From contig JACJYO010000010.1 in NCBI GenBank assembly GCA_020636075.1, positions 1 to 64,000 on the forward strand: a DNA stretch of 64,000 bases, written 5' to 3'. A program made the translations under genes and the position numbers. This stretch comes from Lewinellaceae bacterium. Its GTDB lineage: Bacteria; Bacteroidota; Bacteroidia; Chitinophagales; Saprospiraceae. Of the stretch, positions 8,164 through 17,083 are shown piece after piece (positions within the stretch are counted from its first letter, which is position 1; each line of letters opens with the position of its first letter). A model generated the notes under the pieces. The model was given only the letters and a program-made list of their open reading frames with translations, was not told the origin of the DNA and ran no database searches.

Positions 8164-9350
8164 AAATTAATCTTCGGCATCTTCACCGTAAAGGTAGTTC
8201 CCTTGTCCACTTCTGATTTTTTGACAAAAATTTTGCCCTTGTGGTACTGTTCGATGATGCGTTTGGACAGGGAAAGTCCGAGGCCCCAACCCCGGGTTTT
8301 GGTGGAATATCCGGGTTTGAACACGGTGCTGAATTTGCCGGGTTGAATTCCTTTTCCGGTATCGGAAATATCAAAACAAACGTAACCGGATTCTTCGTAA
8401 ACCTGCACTGTGATCACCCCAATGCCACCTTCCATGGCATCGATGGCATTCCGGAGGAGATTTTCCACCACCCAATCGAACAACGGTGCGTTGATACCGA
8501 TGGTTTTAGGTTCCTGTTCTTCCGGAACGGGAAAGTCGAAGGTGACCTTGCGCGGCGCCCGTCGTTGCATGTATTCGCGGCAAATTTCGAGTTGGTCGTA
8601 AACGTTTACCGGGCTGAGTTTGGGTTGCGCCCCGATCTTGGAAAAACGATCGGCAACCAGTTCCAACCGGGTAACATCGTTGCGCAATTCATCCAGCATT
8701 TCCTGGTTCATGGCATTGCCCTCGTTGGCAGCTTTGAGCGCTTCCACCCAGCCTAAAATGGCCGTGATCGGCGTGCCGAGCTGGTGCGCAGTTTCCTTGG
8801 CCATGCCGAGCCAAACCAGGTTTTCCTCTGCGCGCCGGGAAGCACTGAAGCCCAGGTAACCGAAGGCAATAAATGCCGCAATCAGGATCAACTGGATCAG
8901 CGGATACCATTCGAGCAGGGACAGGAGATTGGAGTGGCTGTAAATCAGGATTTTATTGATGTCGGGCGGGATATTGATCAGGATGGAGTCGGCGCCGTTG
9001 GCAATCATCCGGTCCAGTGCCCTGCGCACCTCGGCAATGGGCATCGTGTCGATGTTCCGGTCGTCGATATTCCGGTATTGCTCGATTTGATAGGTTTCGT
9101 CGAGCAAAACTACCGGAATGGTAGTGTTTTCCTCAATAATGCGCCCGGGAAGGGTAAAGTCACAATTCAGGTCAATATCGGTTCGGGCAATTTGACGCAT
9201 AGCCTCTGCGAATTGCTGTGCCTGCTGGCGCTCGCGTTCCACCAATCGGTCTGCCAAATACCTGGTATACATCAGCGAGATGATGATGATGACCACAGCC
9301 CCGGCTGCCAGATACCATTTCCACTGTGATTTGCGGGTGTAGATGTCCAT
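8142..9350 (-). CDS. Membrane sensor histidine kinase (orphan)
   Basis: A 402-residue inner-membrane histidine kinase. A first membrane helix (about residues 12-28) and a second (about 150-170) bracket a roughly 120-residue periplasmic sensor region with no recognisable fold. The H-box is KETAHQLGTPITAILGW (His189). The N-box NLLRNAIDAM, G1 DTGKGIQPGKF and G2 GWGLGLSLSKRI follow in order. ATG 9350 is preferred over the upstream frame start at 9395 because the helix then begins at the usual distance. No response regulator gene is adjacent, so the partner must be elsewhere. The last 22 bases overlap the GTGATGA repeat. Confidence 0.9.
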   Translation of the reverse strand: MDIYTRKSQWKWYLAAGAVVIIIISLMYTRYLADRLVERERQQAQQFAEAMRQIARTDIDLNCDFTLPGRIIEENTTIPVVLLDETYQIEQYRNIDDRNIDTMPIAEVRRALDRMIANGADSILINIPPDINKILIYSHSNLLSLLEWYPLIQLILIAAFIAFGYLGFSASRRAEENLVWLGMAKETAHQLGTPITAILGWVEALKAANEGNAMNQEMLDELRNDVTRLELVADRFSKIGAQPKLSPVNVYDQLEICREYMQRRAPRKVTFDFPVPEEQEPKTIGINAPLFDWVVENLLRNAIDAMEGGIGVITVQVYEESGYVCFDISDTGKGIQPGKFSTVFKPGYSTKTRGWGLGLSLSKRIIEQYHKGKIFVKKSEVDKGTTFTVKMPKINLVMNDER

Positions 9351-9616
9351 TGTTTGTTTGAATGGCCGAAAATGCAAAGTAAAGCAATACGCCATTCAAA
9401 GATCGGGATTTTGCTGGAATCCCCCTTTTTTGAATTTTTTTTGACAAAAAAAAGTGTGATAGCGACCTTCAAAGGCGCTTTGTTTAGCAATATCATTTTT
9501 TTATTAAACAAAAAAAATATTGCTCTGTTTGGTTTGCATTAGGATTCCCGATGTGACTGAAACAGGTGGATTACCTTGTATTCTGCTACTAGCAAAATTT
9601 CGTCGAAACAAAACGC

Positions 9617-11086
9617 ATGGCCAAAAAAATAGTCGTCATTGGCGCCGGGTTTTCCGGTCTTTCAGCAGCCTGCCATCTTGCCGCTGAAGGTTTTGACGTA
9701 ACCGTTCTCGAAAAAAATACGGTACCGGGTGGGCGCGCACGGTTCTTTTCGGAAGCCGGTTTTGTATTCGATATGGGCCCCTCCTGGTACTGGATGCCGG
9801 ATGTTTTCGACCAATTCTTTGAACGATTTGGGAAAAAAACAGCCGACTACTACAACCTGGTCCGCCTCGACCCCTCCTATGCCGTACACTTTGGGCCGGG
9901 CGATAAAATGGAACTTCCGGCCGGCATGGCCGAACTGGAGGCTTTGTTTGAGCGGTACGAGCCGGGTAGCTCGGCCAAATTGCGCAAGTTTTTATCGGAA
10001 GCATCATACAAATACCAGGTTGGCATGAAGGAATTCGTGCAGAAACCCAGCCACAGCATTTGGGAGTTTGCCGATTGGAGGATACTGACCAGCCTGTTCC
10101 GTTTGCAAATGTTCACATCGATGTCGCGTCATGTTCGGCAGTTGTTCCGAAATGAAAAACTGATCAAATTACTTGAGTTTCCGGTGCTTTTTCTGGGCGC
10201 CACACCCCAAAAAACGCCGGCTTTGTACAGTCTGATGAACTATGCCGATATGGCGCTGGGCACCTGGTATCCCATGGGGGGCATGTACAAAATTGTGGAA
10301 GGGATGTTGACCTTGGCGCAAGAATTGGGTGTCCGTGTTGAGTTGGGAAAAGAAGTCCGGCAAATCCGGATTCAAAACGGCCGGGCCCAATCGGTCCAAA
10401 CAACCGACAATTCAGAATTCCCTGCAGATGTGGTTGTTGGCGCCGCCGATTACCAGCATATCGAGACGCGCTTGTTAGGAGTGGGCGAGCGCAATTACAG
10501 CGACCAATATTGGGCTTCGCGCACTATGGCGCCGTCTTGCCTGCTCTTTTACGTTGGTTTGAACAAACGGCTTACCGGCCTGCGGCACCACAACCTCTTT
10601 TTCGATGAAGATTTTGGCCGGCATGCACAGGAAATTTACGAGTCGCCACAATGGCCCGAAAAACCGCTGTTTTACGTCTGCGCCCCTTCGGTAACCGATC
10701 CCTCGGTTGCTCCGGACGGCCATGAAAATTTGTTTATCCTGATCCCGGTTGCGCCTTGCCTGGAGGATACACCGGAAATCCGGGAACATTATTACCAACT
10801 GGTCATGCAGCGGCTGGAGCGTTTGACCGGCCAATCGGTACTTCCGGCTGTTTGCTACAAACGCTCATATGCACATGCCGATTTTGTGGTAGATTATCAC
10901 GCATTCAAAGGCAATGCATATGGCCTGGCCAACACCTTGCTTCAAACTGCTTTTCTTAAACCCAAACTGCGCAATAAACACGTATCTAATTTATTCTACA
11001 CCGGCCAACTAACCGTACCCGGCCCGGGCGTTCCGCCCTCGCTGATCAGCGGTCAGGTGGTGGCCCGCGAAATCTTAAAAACATGA
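9617..11086 (+). CDS. crtI: Phytoene desaturase (CrtI family)
   Basis: Flavin-dependent desaturase of carotenoid biosynthesis, converting phytoene towards lycopene. The 489-residue protein opens with the dinucleotide-binding motif VVIGAGFSGLSAACHLAAEG and VTVLEKN. It contains GGRARFFSEAGFVFDMGPSWYWMPDVF, typical of CrtI. It ends with the family signature LFYTGQLTVPGPGVPPSLISGQVVA. Its stop overlaps the start of crtB by 4 bases (ATGA), a strong sign of translational coupling. The exact number of desaturation steps cannot be read from the sequence. Confidence 0.95.
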   Translation: MAKKIVVIGAGFSGLSAACHLAAEGFDVTVLEKNTVPGGRARFFSEAGFVFDMGPSWYWMPDVFDQFFERFGKKTADYYNLVRLDPSYAVHFGPGDKMELPAGMAELEALFERYEPGSSAKLRKFLSEASYKYQVGMKEFVQKPSHSIWEFADWRILTSLFRLQMFTSMSRHVRQLFRNEKLIKLLEFPVLFLGATPQKTPALYSLMNYADMALGTWYPMGGMYKIVEGMLTLAQELGVRVELGKEVRQIRIQNGRAQSVQTTDNSEFPADVVVGAADYQHIETRLLGVGERNYSDQYWASRTMAPSCLLFYVGLNKRLTGLRHHNLFFDEDFGRHAQEIYESPQWPEKPLFYVCAPSVTDPSVAPDGHENLFILIPVAPCLEDTPEIREHYYQLVMQRLERLTGQSVLPAVCYKRSYAHADFVVDYHAFKGNAYGLANTLLQTAFLKPKLRNKHVSNLFYTGQLTVPGPGVPPSLISGQVVAREILKT

Positions 11087-11925
11087 ATCACGTCGACCTG
11101 TACAATCGCACTTGTTCGGAATGCAGTTGCCTGATCACTCGGCGGTATTCCACTTCGTTTTCTTTGGGCATCCGGCTGTTTCACAAGCGGTTCAGGGCGC
11201 CGATTTGCGGCATATACGGCTTTGTCCGTTTTGCCGATGAAATTGTAGACACGTTTCACGATTACCCCAAACAGCAATTGCTGGATAGGTTTCGGGAGGA
11301 TACCTACCGGGCCATTGAAGAACGTATCAGCCTGAATCCGGTGTTGCACAGCTTTCAGCAGGTAGTGCATCAATACCACATCGAGCGGGAACTGATCGAT
11401 GCTTTCCTGCAGAGCATGGAAACGGATTTGTATGAAAACACGTTCGACAAGGTGGCCTATGATGCATACATCTATGGCTCAGCTGAAGTTGTCGGTTTGA
11501 TGTGCCTGCGTGTTTTTTGCGAAGGCGATATTGAAAAATTCGAATCCCTGCGCGACCCGGCACGCCGGTTGGGGGCAGCTTTTCAAAAAATAAATTTTCT
11601 TCGGGACATCAGGAGCGATTATGACGACCGCGGACGGGTGTATTTTCCGGAGGTGGATTTCAATAATTTTGACAACGCGGCTAAAGCACAAATCGAGGCT
11701 GACATCCAGGCCGATTTTGATGCTGCGCTGGAAGGTATCCGGCGCCTGCCTGTAGGTACCCGGCTTGGCGTTTATCTGGCTTACAAGTATTACACGCAAT
11801 TGTTTGCCAAAATAAAAAATGCGCAGGCACACCACATTGCGCAACAGCGCTTCCGGGTTTCGGACAAGCGGAAGTTTTATTTGCTATGCAGCTCTGCACT
11901 GCGGCATCAGTTTGATTTTCTGTAA
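11083..11925 (+). CDS. crtB: Phytoene/squalene synthase (CrtB family)
   Basis: Condenses two geranylgeranyl diphosphates to phytoene. The 280-residue protein carries the first Asp-rich motif DEIVD (residues 52-56), with the YGFVRFAD context of phytoene synthases. The second motif lies in NFLRDIRSDYDDRGRVYFP (about 171-189). Length is normal. It overlaps crtI by 4 bases. The pairing with CrtI makes phytoene synthase more likely than squalene synthase. No cyclase or ketolase gene is nearby. Confidence 0.95.
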   Translation: MNHVDLYNRTCSECSCLITRRYSTSFSLGIRLFHKRFRAPICGIYGFVRFADEIVDTFHDYPKQQLLDRFREDTYRAIEERISLNPVLHSFQQVVHQYHIERELIDAFLQSMETDLYENTFDKVAYDAYIYGSAEVVGLMCLRVFCEGDIEKFESLRDPARRLGAAFQKINFLRDIRSDYDDRGRVYFPEVDFNNFDNAAKAQIEADIQADFDAALEGIRRLPVGTRLGVYLAYKYYTQLFAKIKNAQAHHIAQQRFRVSDKRKFYLLCSSALRHQFDFL

Positions 11926-11931
11926 GTGATT

Positions 11932-12040
11932 GATTACCACGGAGGCACAGAGCGCACGGAGGTTTCCTACTCGTCCTACGACTTGAAGTCGTAGGACGAG
12001 TAGGGTTTCTCCAATTGCTCCGTGCCTCGATGGTTAATCC
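11932..12040. repeat. CCACGGAGGCACAGAG hairpin repeat with a second palindrome nested inside
   Basis: The outer arms are ATTACCACGGAGGCACAGAG (from 11934) and its partial complement CTCCGTGCCTCGATGGTTAA (12018-12037). Between them lies an independent near-perfect palindrome (11966-12004) with arms CCTACTCGTCCTACGAC and GTCGTAGGACGAGTAGG around TTGAA. Related outer arms recur at 36047-36123 and 46244-46309. It follows the crtB stop codon. Confidence 0.8.
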
Positions 12041-12142
12041 CCAATGAAAATCACCGCGGAGGGTAGTCAACATCAGCGGCAAAGGTGAGCAAGGCTCCCT
12101 AACTTGCTTGTATGTACGTTCGTAACTAAACGCCGCTGTCCG

Positions 12143-13657
12143 ATGGATACTACCCTACACCTTTCCTTCCCTGGCGCCGAAAAGCGCCTTGCTACTTTAC
12201 AGCAAGATTTAGTTGTTCAGTTTGAAAAATACTTTCCCGATCCACTGGCGCCCAAAACGGTGGTGATCAATCCCAGCAATACGCTTGACCCGGAAATTCT
12301 GGCAAAAATTTCAGGCATCAACCATTACGAAGAGCGGCTGCTCTGCATGTTGCTTTTGCTGCGCAAACCCCGAACCAACGTCATCTATCTGAGTAGCACA
12401 CCTATCGACAAGGTGATCGTCGATTACTACCTGCACCTCTTGCCCGGCATCACCACCCGGCATGCCCGGCAACGCCTGACCCTGCTTTGCTGCTACGACT
12501 CATCGCCGCGGTCACTCACAGAAAAAATTCTGGAACGCCCGCGCTTGATTGACAAAATCAAAAGTTATATCCCGTCGAATCACGTGGCCCATTTGGCCGG
12601 TTTTAATATTACCTGGCTGGAGCACGAGCTTTCGTTGCGACTGGGTATTCCGTTATACGGTTGTCCGGCCTCCCTTAGCTATTGGGGCACCAAGAGCGGC
12701 AGTCGCCAAATTTGCCGGCGTGCCGGACTCGATGTCCCTCCAGGTTATGAAGACCTGAAAAATATGGATGATGTGCTGCATGCATTGCAGGAATTAAAAC
12801 AAGAGTATCCGGAGATGCGCAAGGCTGTTGTAAAACTCAACGACGGTTTTTCCGGGGAAGGGAATGCGGTGTATTCTTTTGAAAAGGCGGGTTATCCGGG
12901 AGACCTGGATACGCTGCGCGAAAACTTGAAAATGGTGGCGCCGGATCTGACCTTTGATGTTTTTTCGGAAAAAATGGCGTCCATGCACGGGATCGTCGAA
13001 ATGTTTATTGAAGGTGCGATCAAAGCATCGCCATCGGTACAATGCCGGATTAATCCCCTCAAACAAATCGTTGTGATTTCCACCCACGATCAAATGCTTG
13101 GGGGCGAATCGGGACAGGTATACCTCGGGGCAACCTTTCCGGCAAATCCGGGCTATGTGCACGAAATCGGTAAAATGGGTTACCAGGTAGCAGAGGAATT
13201 GTGCAAAGAAGGCGTCATTGGCCGCTTTGGTGTTGATTTTATTTCGGTAAAAGAGCCTCAGGGCTGGTGGAAACATTACGCTATCGAGATTAACCTCCGC
13301 AAAGGAGGCACCACGCACCCATACCTGATGCTCAAATTCCTGACCGACGGCTATTACGATCACCACACCGGATTGTACCAAATGCCCAATGGCCAAAACC
13401 GCTTCTATCTGGCTACCGACAGCCTGCAATCCGACGCCTACAAAGGCCTGACACCCGAAGACCTGATCGATATTGCCATTTGTCACAACATCCAGTACGA
13501 TTCGACGACTCAGGAAGGAACCATGTTTCACCTGCTCGGTGCACTGTCGGAACATGGGAAACTGGGCATGGTGTGCATTGGCAAATCGGCAGAGCGTGCC
13601 GCTGACCTCTACCAGGCGACAGTCGATGTACTGGATCGGGAAACAGCTGGCTTCTAA
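12143..13657 (+). CDS. PGM1-like ATP-grasp peptide ligase
   Basis: A 504-residue soluble protein resembling the ATP-grasp peptide ligases related to PGM1 of the pheganomycin pathway. The N-terminal region (about 1-190) contains HYEERLLCMLLLLRKPRTNV, VDYYLHLLPGITTRHARQRL and SLTEKILERPRLI. The ATP-grasp region (about 195-410) has WGTKSGSRQICRRAGLDVPPG, a VVKLNDGFSGEGNAV nucleotide-binding stretch and metal-site candidates in YAIEINLRKGGTTHPYL. ATG 12143 is chosen because similarity-like sequence begins there. It lies 3' of crtIB but more than 200 bases and a repeat away, so co-transcription is doubtful. The native substrate is unknown. The family call comes from pattern recall, not from a search. 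Confidence 0.75.
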   Translation: MDTTLHLSFPGAEKRLATLQQDLVVQFEKYFPDPLAPKTVVINPSNTLDPEILAKISGINHYEERLLCMLLLLRKPRTNVIYLSSTPIDKVIVDYYLHLLPGITTRHARQRLTLLCCYDSSPRSLTEKILERPRLIDKIKSYIPSNHVAHLAGFNITWLEHELSLRLGIPLYGCPASLSYWGTKSGSRQICRRAGLDVPPGYEDLKNMDDVLHALQELKQEYPEMRKAVVKLNDGFSGEGNAVYSFEKAGYPGDLDTLRENLKMVAPDLTFDVFSEKMASMHGIVEMFIEGAIKASPSVQCRINPLKQIVVISTHDQMLGGESGQVYLGATFPANPGYVHEIGKMGYQVAEELCKEGVIGRFGVDFISVKEPQGWWKHYAIEINLRKGGTTHPYLMLKFLTDGYYDHHTGLYQMPNGQNRFYLATDSLQSDAYKGLTPEDLIDIAICHNIQYDSTTQEGTMFHLLGALSEHGKLGMVCIGKSAERAADLYQATVDVLDRETAGF

Positions 13658-13686
13658 CCAATTTGCAACCAAATGAACGTTTTGCT

Positions 13687-13712
13687 GTCTTTCGTTTGTT
13701 TAATCGAAAGAC
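13687..13712. promoter_or_regulatory. Short palindrome upstream of the DUF5916 gene
   Basis: An 8-base perfect stem (GTCTTTCG / CGAAAGAC) around a T-rich 10-base loop ends 12 bases before the ATG at 13725. No T-run follows, so an operator or leader hairpin is more likely than a terminator. This is only a structural observation. Confidence 0.3.
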
Positions 13713-13724
13713 AACCTTTCTGAC

Positions 13725-16391
13725 ATGAAGCACCTCCTACTTCTACTTGCAGCCTTTTTCGGGCTGCTTCCTATTTTTTCTATTGCACAGGCTCCTCAAG
13801 CCGATATCGCCAAAAAACAATACTTCACCGCTGCCGTTGCAAACGACGCTATCAACTTCGATGGTATTCCCGACGAGCCCATTTGGGATCAGGTGGAATG
13901 GGGTGGCGATTTTATCCAGTACCAACCCACCGAAGCGGTTCCGCCTTCTCAGGAAACGCAATTCAAGATCCTGTACGACGAAAAATTCCTGCTTATCGGG
14001 TACCGCTGTTACGACACTGCCCCCGACAGCATTGTGAAACGCATGGGGCGCCGGGATGAATTTCCGGGAGACTGGATTGAAATTAACATCGACAGCTACC
14101 ACGATTTGCGCACCGCATTCTCCTTTACGCTCTCGGTGAGTGGCGTGAAAAATGATGAATTTGTATCCGACAACGGCAACAACTGGGATACCAACTGGAA
14201 CCCGGTTTGGTATGCAAAAACCCATACCGACAGTCTGGGCTGGACCGCGGAAGTGAAAATCCCGTTCAGCCAGTTGCGCTACGGCAACCAGACCGATCCC
14301 GTTTGGGGGATACAGTTCATGCGGCGTATTTTTCGAAAAGAAGAACGCTCCACCTGGCAGTACATTCCGCGCAATTCCGGTGTTTGGGTAAGCAGCTATG
14401 GCGAACTGCTTGGCTTGCGCAACCTGCCTGCAAACCGGCAGGTCGAACTGGCGCCTTACGCTCTGGCTCAAACCGAACACTACGAAAAACAAGCCGGTAA
14501 CCCCTTTGCCGATGGCTCGGATCGGCGGTTGAGTGTGGGACTCGACGGCAAACTTGCCGTGACCCGTGACCTGATTCTTGATTTCACGATCAACCCGGAT
14601 TTCGGGCAGGTAGAAGCCGACCCGGGAGCCGTACGGCTCGATGGTTACGAAGTTTTTTTCAGCGAACGCCGGCCATTTTTCATGGAAAGCCGCAACCTGT
14701 TTGATTACCAGCTTACCGGCTCGGTCGCCGGTGGCGATTATGACTCCGACCTGTTGTTCTACTCTCGCCGGATTGGCGGCGCCCCGCATGGCTATCCCAG
14801 TCTGGCGCCCGACGAGTATGCGGATATTCCGCAGAATACGTCCATCCTCGGTGCGGCAAAGTTTAGTGGAAAAACAAAGAAGGGCTGGTCGGTCGGTATT
14901 TTGGAAAGCGTTACCCAGCGGGAGCAGGCCGAGATTGATCATACTGGCGAGCGCCGGAATGAATTGGTGGAGCCGTTGACCAACTTTTTTGTCGGCCGTT
15001 TGCTCAAAGATTTTGACCAGGGGAATACCGTGTTCGGCGGTATGTTCACCGCGGTTAACCGGGAAAATGGTCTGGACTGGCTGCACCGCGCGGCGTATTC
15101 CGGTGGACTGGATTTGCAGCATTTCTGGAAAAGTCGCTTTTGGTATATCCGGGCAAATGCCTTGTTCAGCCGGGTAGAGGGTACTCCGGAGGCTATATTT
15201 CAAACTCAAACAGGCTTTGTCCACAATTTTCAGCGCAGCAACGCCGAACACCTGTTTGTCGATGCCAATCGAAAAGCCCTCACCGGCACCGGTGGAACAT
15301 TCCGGATGGGAAAAGTTGGCGGCAAGCCCGACAGCCTGGGCGGGATTTTTAAATTTGAGACGGGCATCACCTGGCGCTCGCCGGAATTGGAGCTGAACGA
15401 TATCGGTTTTTTACTTTCCGCCGATGAGATCAACCATTTTTCCTGGGGCAGTTACAGTGTTCAAAAACCGTTTTCAGCATTCCGGACTTTTCAGGTAAAT
15501 TATAACCACTGGGCGCGTTGGGACTTTGGCGGACAGTTTCTTTACTCGGCGTTCAATACCAATGCCTGGGCCTGGTTTAAGAACAACTGGAATTTTAGCA
15601 CCGGTTTTACCTGGAATCCTTACGAAGTGTCCAACAACGCTTTGCGTGGCGGTTCCTCCCTGCGTAAACCGCCGGGGGCGGGTTTGAATATTAACCTGAG
15701 TTCGGACAGCCGCAAAAAAGTATATGGCAATATTGGCTTTTTCCAGGCCTGGGGCTTTGGCCATACCGTTCGGGCGAATGGGGTGAATGCCGGTGTGAAC
15801 TTTCAACCGCTGAATGCGCTGCGTTTCGGTTTTTATCCATCCTATGATCGGAGCTGGCGCAAACAGGACCAATTTGTAACACAGGTTAGTTTCGACGCAA
15901 AACGGCGGACCATTGTGAGTGAAGTTGATCAACGCAGCTTTTCCCTGACAGCCCGCCTGAACTACAACATCACGCCCGATTTGACGGTGCAGTACTACGG
16001 GCAACCGTTTATTTTCCGGGCAAAATTTCAGCATTACGGCTATGTGACCGACCCGCTGAACAGGGATTATGACGCGCGTTTTCATCAATATACCGGCGCC
16101 GAACTTCAAATGGCCGGCAACGATTATGCTGTAGATGAAAATCTGGATGGAACCGTAGATTATACCTTCAGCCAGCCGGATTTTAATTTTATCCAGTTCC
16201 GTTCCAATTTGGTGGTCCGCTGGGAATATGTTCCGGGATCGGAGATCTATCTGGTTTGGTCACAGGGCGCCACGCCTGATGCAGGCACTGACCTGCAAAC
16301 GCCCTTAGTGCAGAGCCTGTTCGACAATGTGTTCGGGCAAACACCGCGCAATATTTTTCTGATAAAGTGGACGTACCGGTTTTTGTGGTAG
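13725..16391 (+). CDS. DUF5916 outer-membrane protein with N-terminal CBM9-like domain
   Basis: An 888-residue exported protein. The signal peptide is about residues 1-22 (ending SIAQA). The CBM9-like carbohydrate-binding sandwich (about 40-225) includes INFDGIPDEPIWDQVEW and WTAEVKIPFSQLRYG. The remainder is a DUF5916 domain with repeated aromatic amphipathic strands and a terminal strand ending in KWTYRFLW, consistent with an outer-membrane beta-barrel. FFSERRPFFMESRNLFDY is a typical DUF5916 segment. Members are often near glycan or peptide utilisation genes, but no such partner is seen here. A convergent terminator hairpin follows at 16407. Confidence 0.88.
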   Translation: MKHLLLLLAAFFGLLPIFSIAQAPQADIAKKQYFTAAVANDAINFDGIPDEPIWDQVEWGGDFIQYQPTEAVPPSQETQFKILYDEKFLLIGYRCYDTAPDSIVKRMGRRDEFPGDWIEINIDSYHDLRTAFSFTLSVSGVKNDEFVSDNGNNWDTNWNPVWYAKTHTDSLGWTAEVKIPFSQLRYGNQTDPVWGIQFMRRIFRKEERSTWQYIPRNSGVWVSSYGELLGLRNLPANRQVELAPYALAQTEHYEKQAGNPFADGSDRRLSVGLDGKLAVTRDLILDFTINPDFGQVEADPGAVRLDGYEVFFSERRPFFMESRNLFDYQLTGSVAGGDYDSDLLFYSRRIGGAPHGYPSLAPDEYADIPQNTSILGAAKFSGKTKKGWSVGILESVTQREQAEIDHTGERRNELVEPLTNFFVGRLLKDFDQGNTVFGGMFTAVNRENGLDWLHRAAYSGGLDLQHFWKSRFWYIRANALFSRVEGTPEAIFQTQTGFVHNFQRSNAEHLFVDANRKALTGTGGTFRMGKVGGKPDSLGGIFKFETGITWRSPELELNDIGFLLSADEINHFSWGSYSVQKPFSAFRTFQVNYNHWARWDFGGQFLYSAFNTNAWAWFKNNWNFSTGFTWNPYEVSNNALRGGSSLRKPPGAGLNINLSSDSRKKVYGNIGFFQAWGFGHTVRANGVNAGVNFQPLNALRFGFYPSYDRSWRKQDQFVTQVSFDAKRRTIVSEVDQRSFSLTARLNYNITPDLTVQYYGQPFIFRAKFQHYGYVTDPLNRDYDARFHQYTGAELQMAGNDYAVDENLDGTVDYTFSQPDFNFIQFRSNLVVRWEYVPGSEIYLVWSQGATPDAGTDLQTPLVQSLFDNVFGQTPRNIFLIKWTYRFLW

Positions 16392-16406
16392 CCTGGAAAA
16401 ACAACG

Positions 16407-16451
16407 AAGGCCTGGAGGCTCGCTTCAACTTGCGGCGACCCTCCAGGCCTT
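16407..16451. terminator. Bidirectional terminator between DUF5916 and hdeD-like genes
   Basis: A 12-base perfect stem (AAGGCCTGGAGG / CCTCCAGGCCTT) encloses a 21-base loop between two convergent genes. A T-rich run (GTTATTTTT) follows on the plus strand. Confidence 0.75.
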
Positions 16452-16473
16452 GTTATTTTTAAAACACTTGGGT

Positions 16474-17019
16474 TTAGCCCTGCGGCGGCAACCACCGACG
16501 AAGCCGAATACCCAGACCGATAAGCAGTAAGCCAAAAAATGTGGCGTAAAAGCCCACCCACCAGGCAATGGAGAGTGCGCCTGCATTGGGTTGAACCAGC
16601 ATTAGAACGCCAAGGGCAATGGAGATTACGCCGGCAAAGGCCAGCTGCCATTCATCTTCAATTTCTTTCCGGATACGGATGGCCAGGGCGATTTCGAAGG
16701 CGCCGGTAAGCAGGCACCAGATGGCAATAAACGTAACGAGCAAGGTTGCGCTGATTTCCGGGTTAGCCAGGGAGGCTACGCCAAGCCCGACTCCGATCAA
16801 CCCTTCCAGTACGGCTACCCACCATTCTTCATCCTGGCCGCGCAACCGCCAGCCGGAATACGTTGCGAGTATGCCATCGGCCAACAGGTAAACGCCGATC
16901 AGCGTGACCAGAATGCCAAAAGTAAATTCGGGCATCAGAAAGGAAACTCCCGCGAAAGCCAGGGACGCTATGCCACGCAAAATAAGCACCCACCAGTGTT
17001 TTGCTAAAATGTGTATCAT
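16474..17019 (-). CDS. HdeD-family (DUF308) membrane protein
   Basis: A 181-residue inner-membrane protein with six predicted helices in three repeated pairs. Each pair is glycine- and alanine-rich (for example LRGIASLAFAGVSFLMPEFTFGILVTLIGVYLLADGI in the first). This is the DUF308/HdeD pattern, linked in enterobacteria to acid resistance. The role outside enterobacteria is not established. It converges on the DUF5916 gene and is 64 bases 3' of the MCE gene's end on the same strand. Confidence 0.85.
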   Translation of the reverse strand: MIHILAKHWWVLILRGIASLAFAGVSFLMPEFTFGILVTLIGVYLLADGILATYSGWRLRGQDEEWWVAVLEGLIGVGLGVASLANPEISATLLVTFIAIWCLLTGAFEIALAIRIRKEIEDEWQLAFAGVISIALGVLMLVQPNAGALSIAWWVGFYATFFGLLLIGLGIRLRRWLPPQG

Positions 17020-17083
17020 GGCTGTTTTGTTTTAATGATTATTTTATATCCGGCTGGCTTTGGGGCTTTTTTGACCCGTAACC

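Noticed and set aside
8142..9350. Two-component pair with a local response regulator
   Set aside because: No receiver-domain gene is adjacent on either strand.
6689..12040. CRISPR-like arrays suggested by the many palindromic repeats
   Set aside because: Copies are single, scattered between genes and lack regular spacers; no cas genes are present.
9617..13657. A natural-product gene cluster joining crtIB and the PGM1-like ligase
   Set aside because: The ligase is separated by a 109-base composite repeat and no tailoring, transport or precursor gene is seen.
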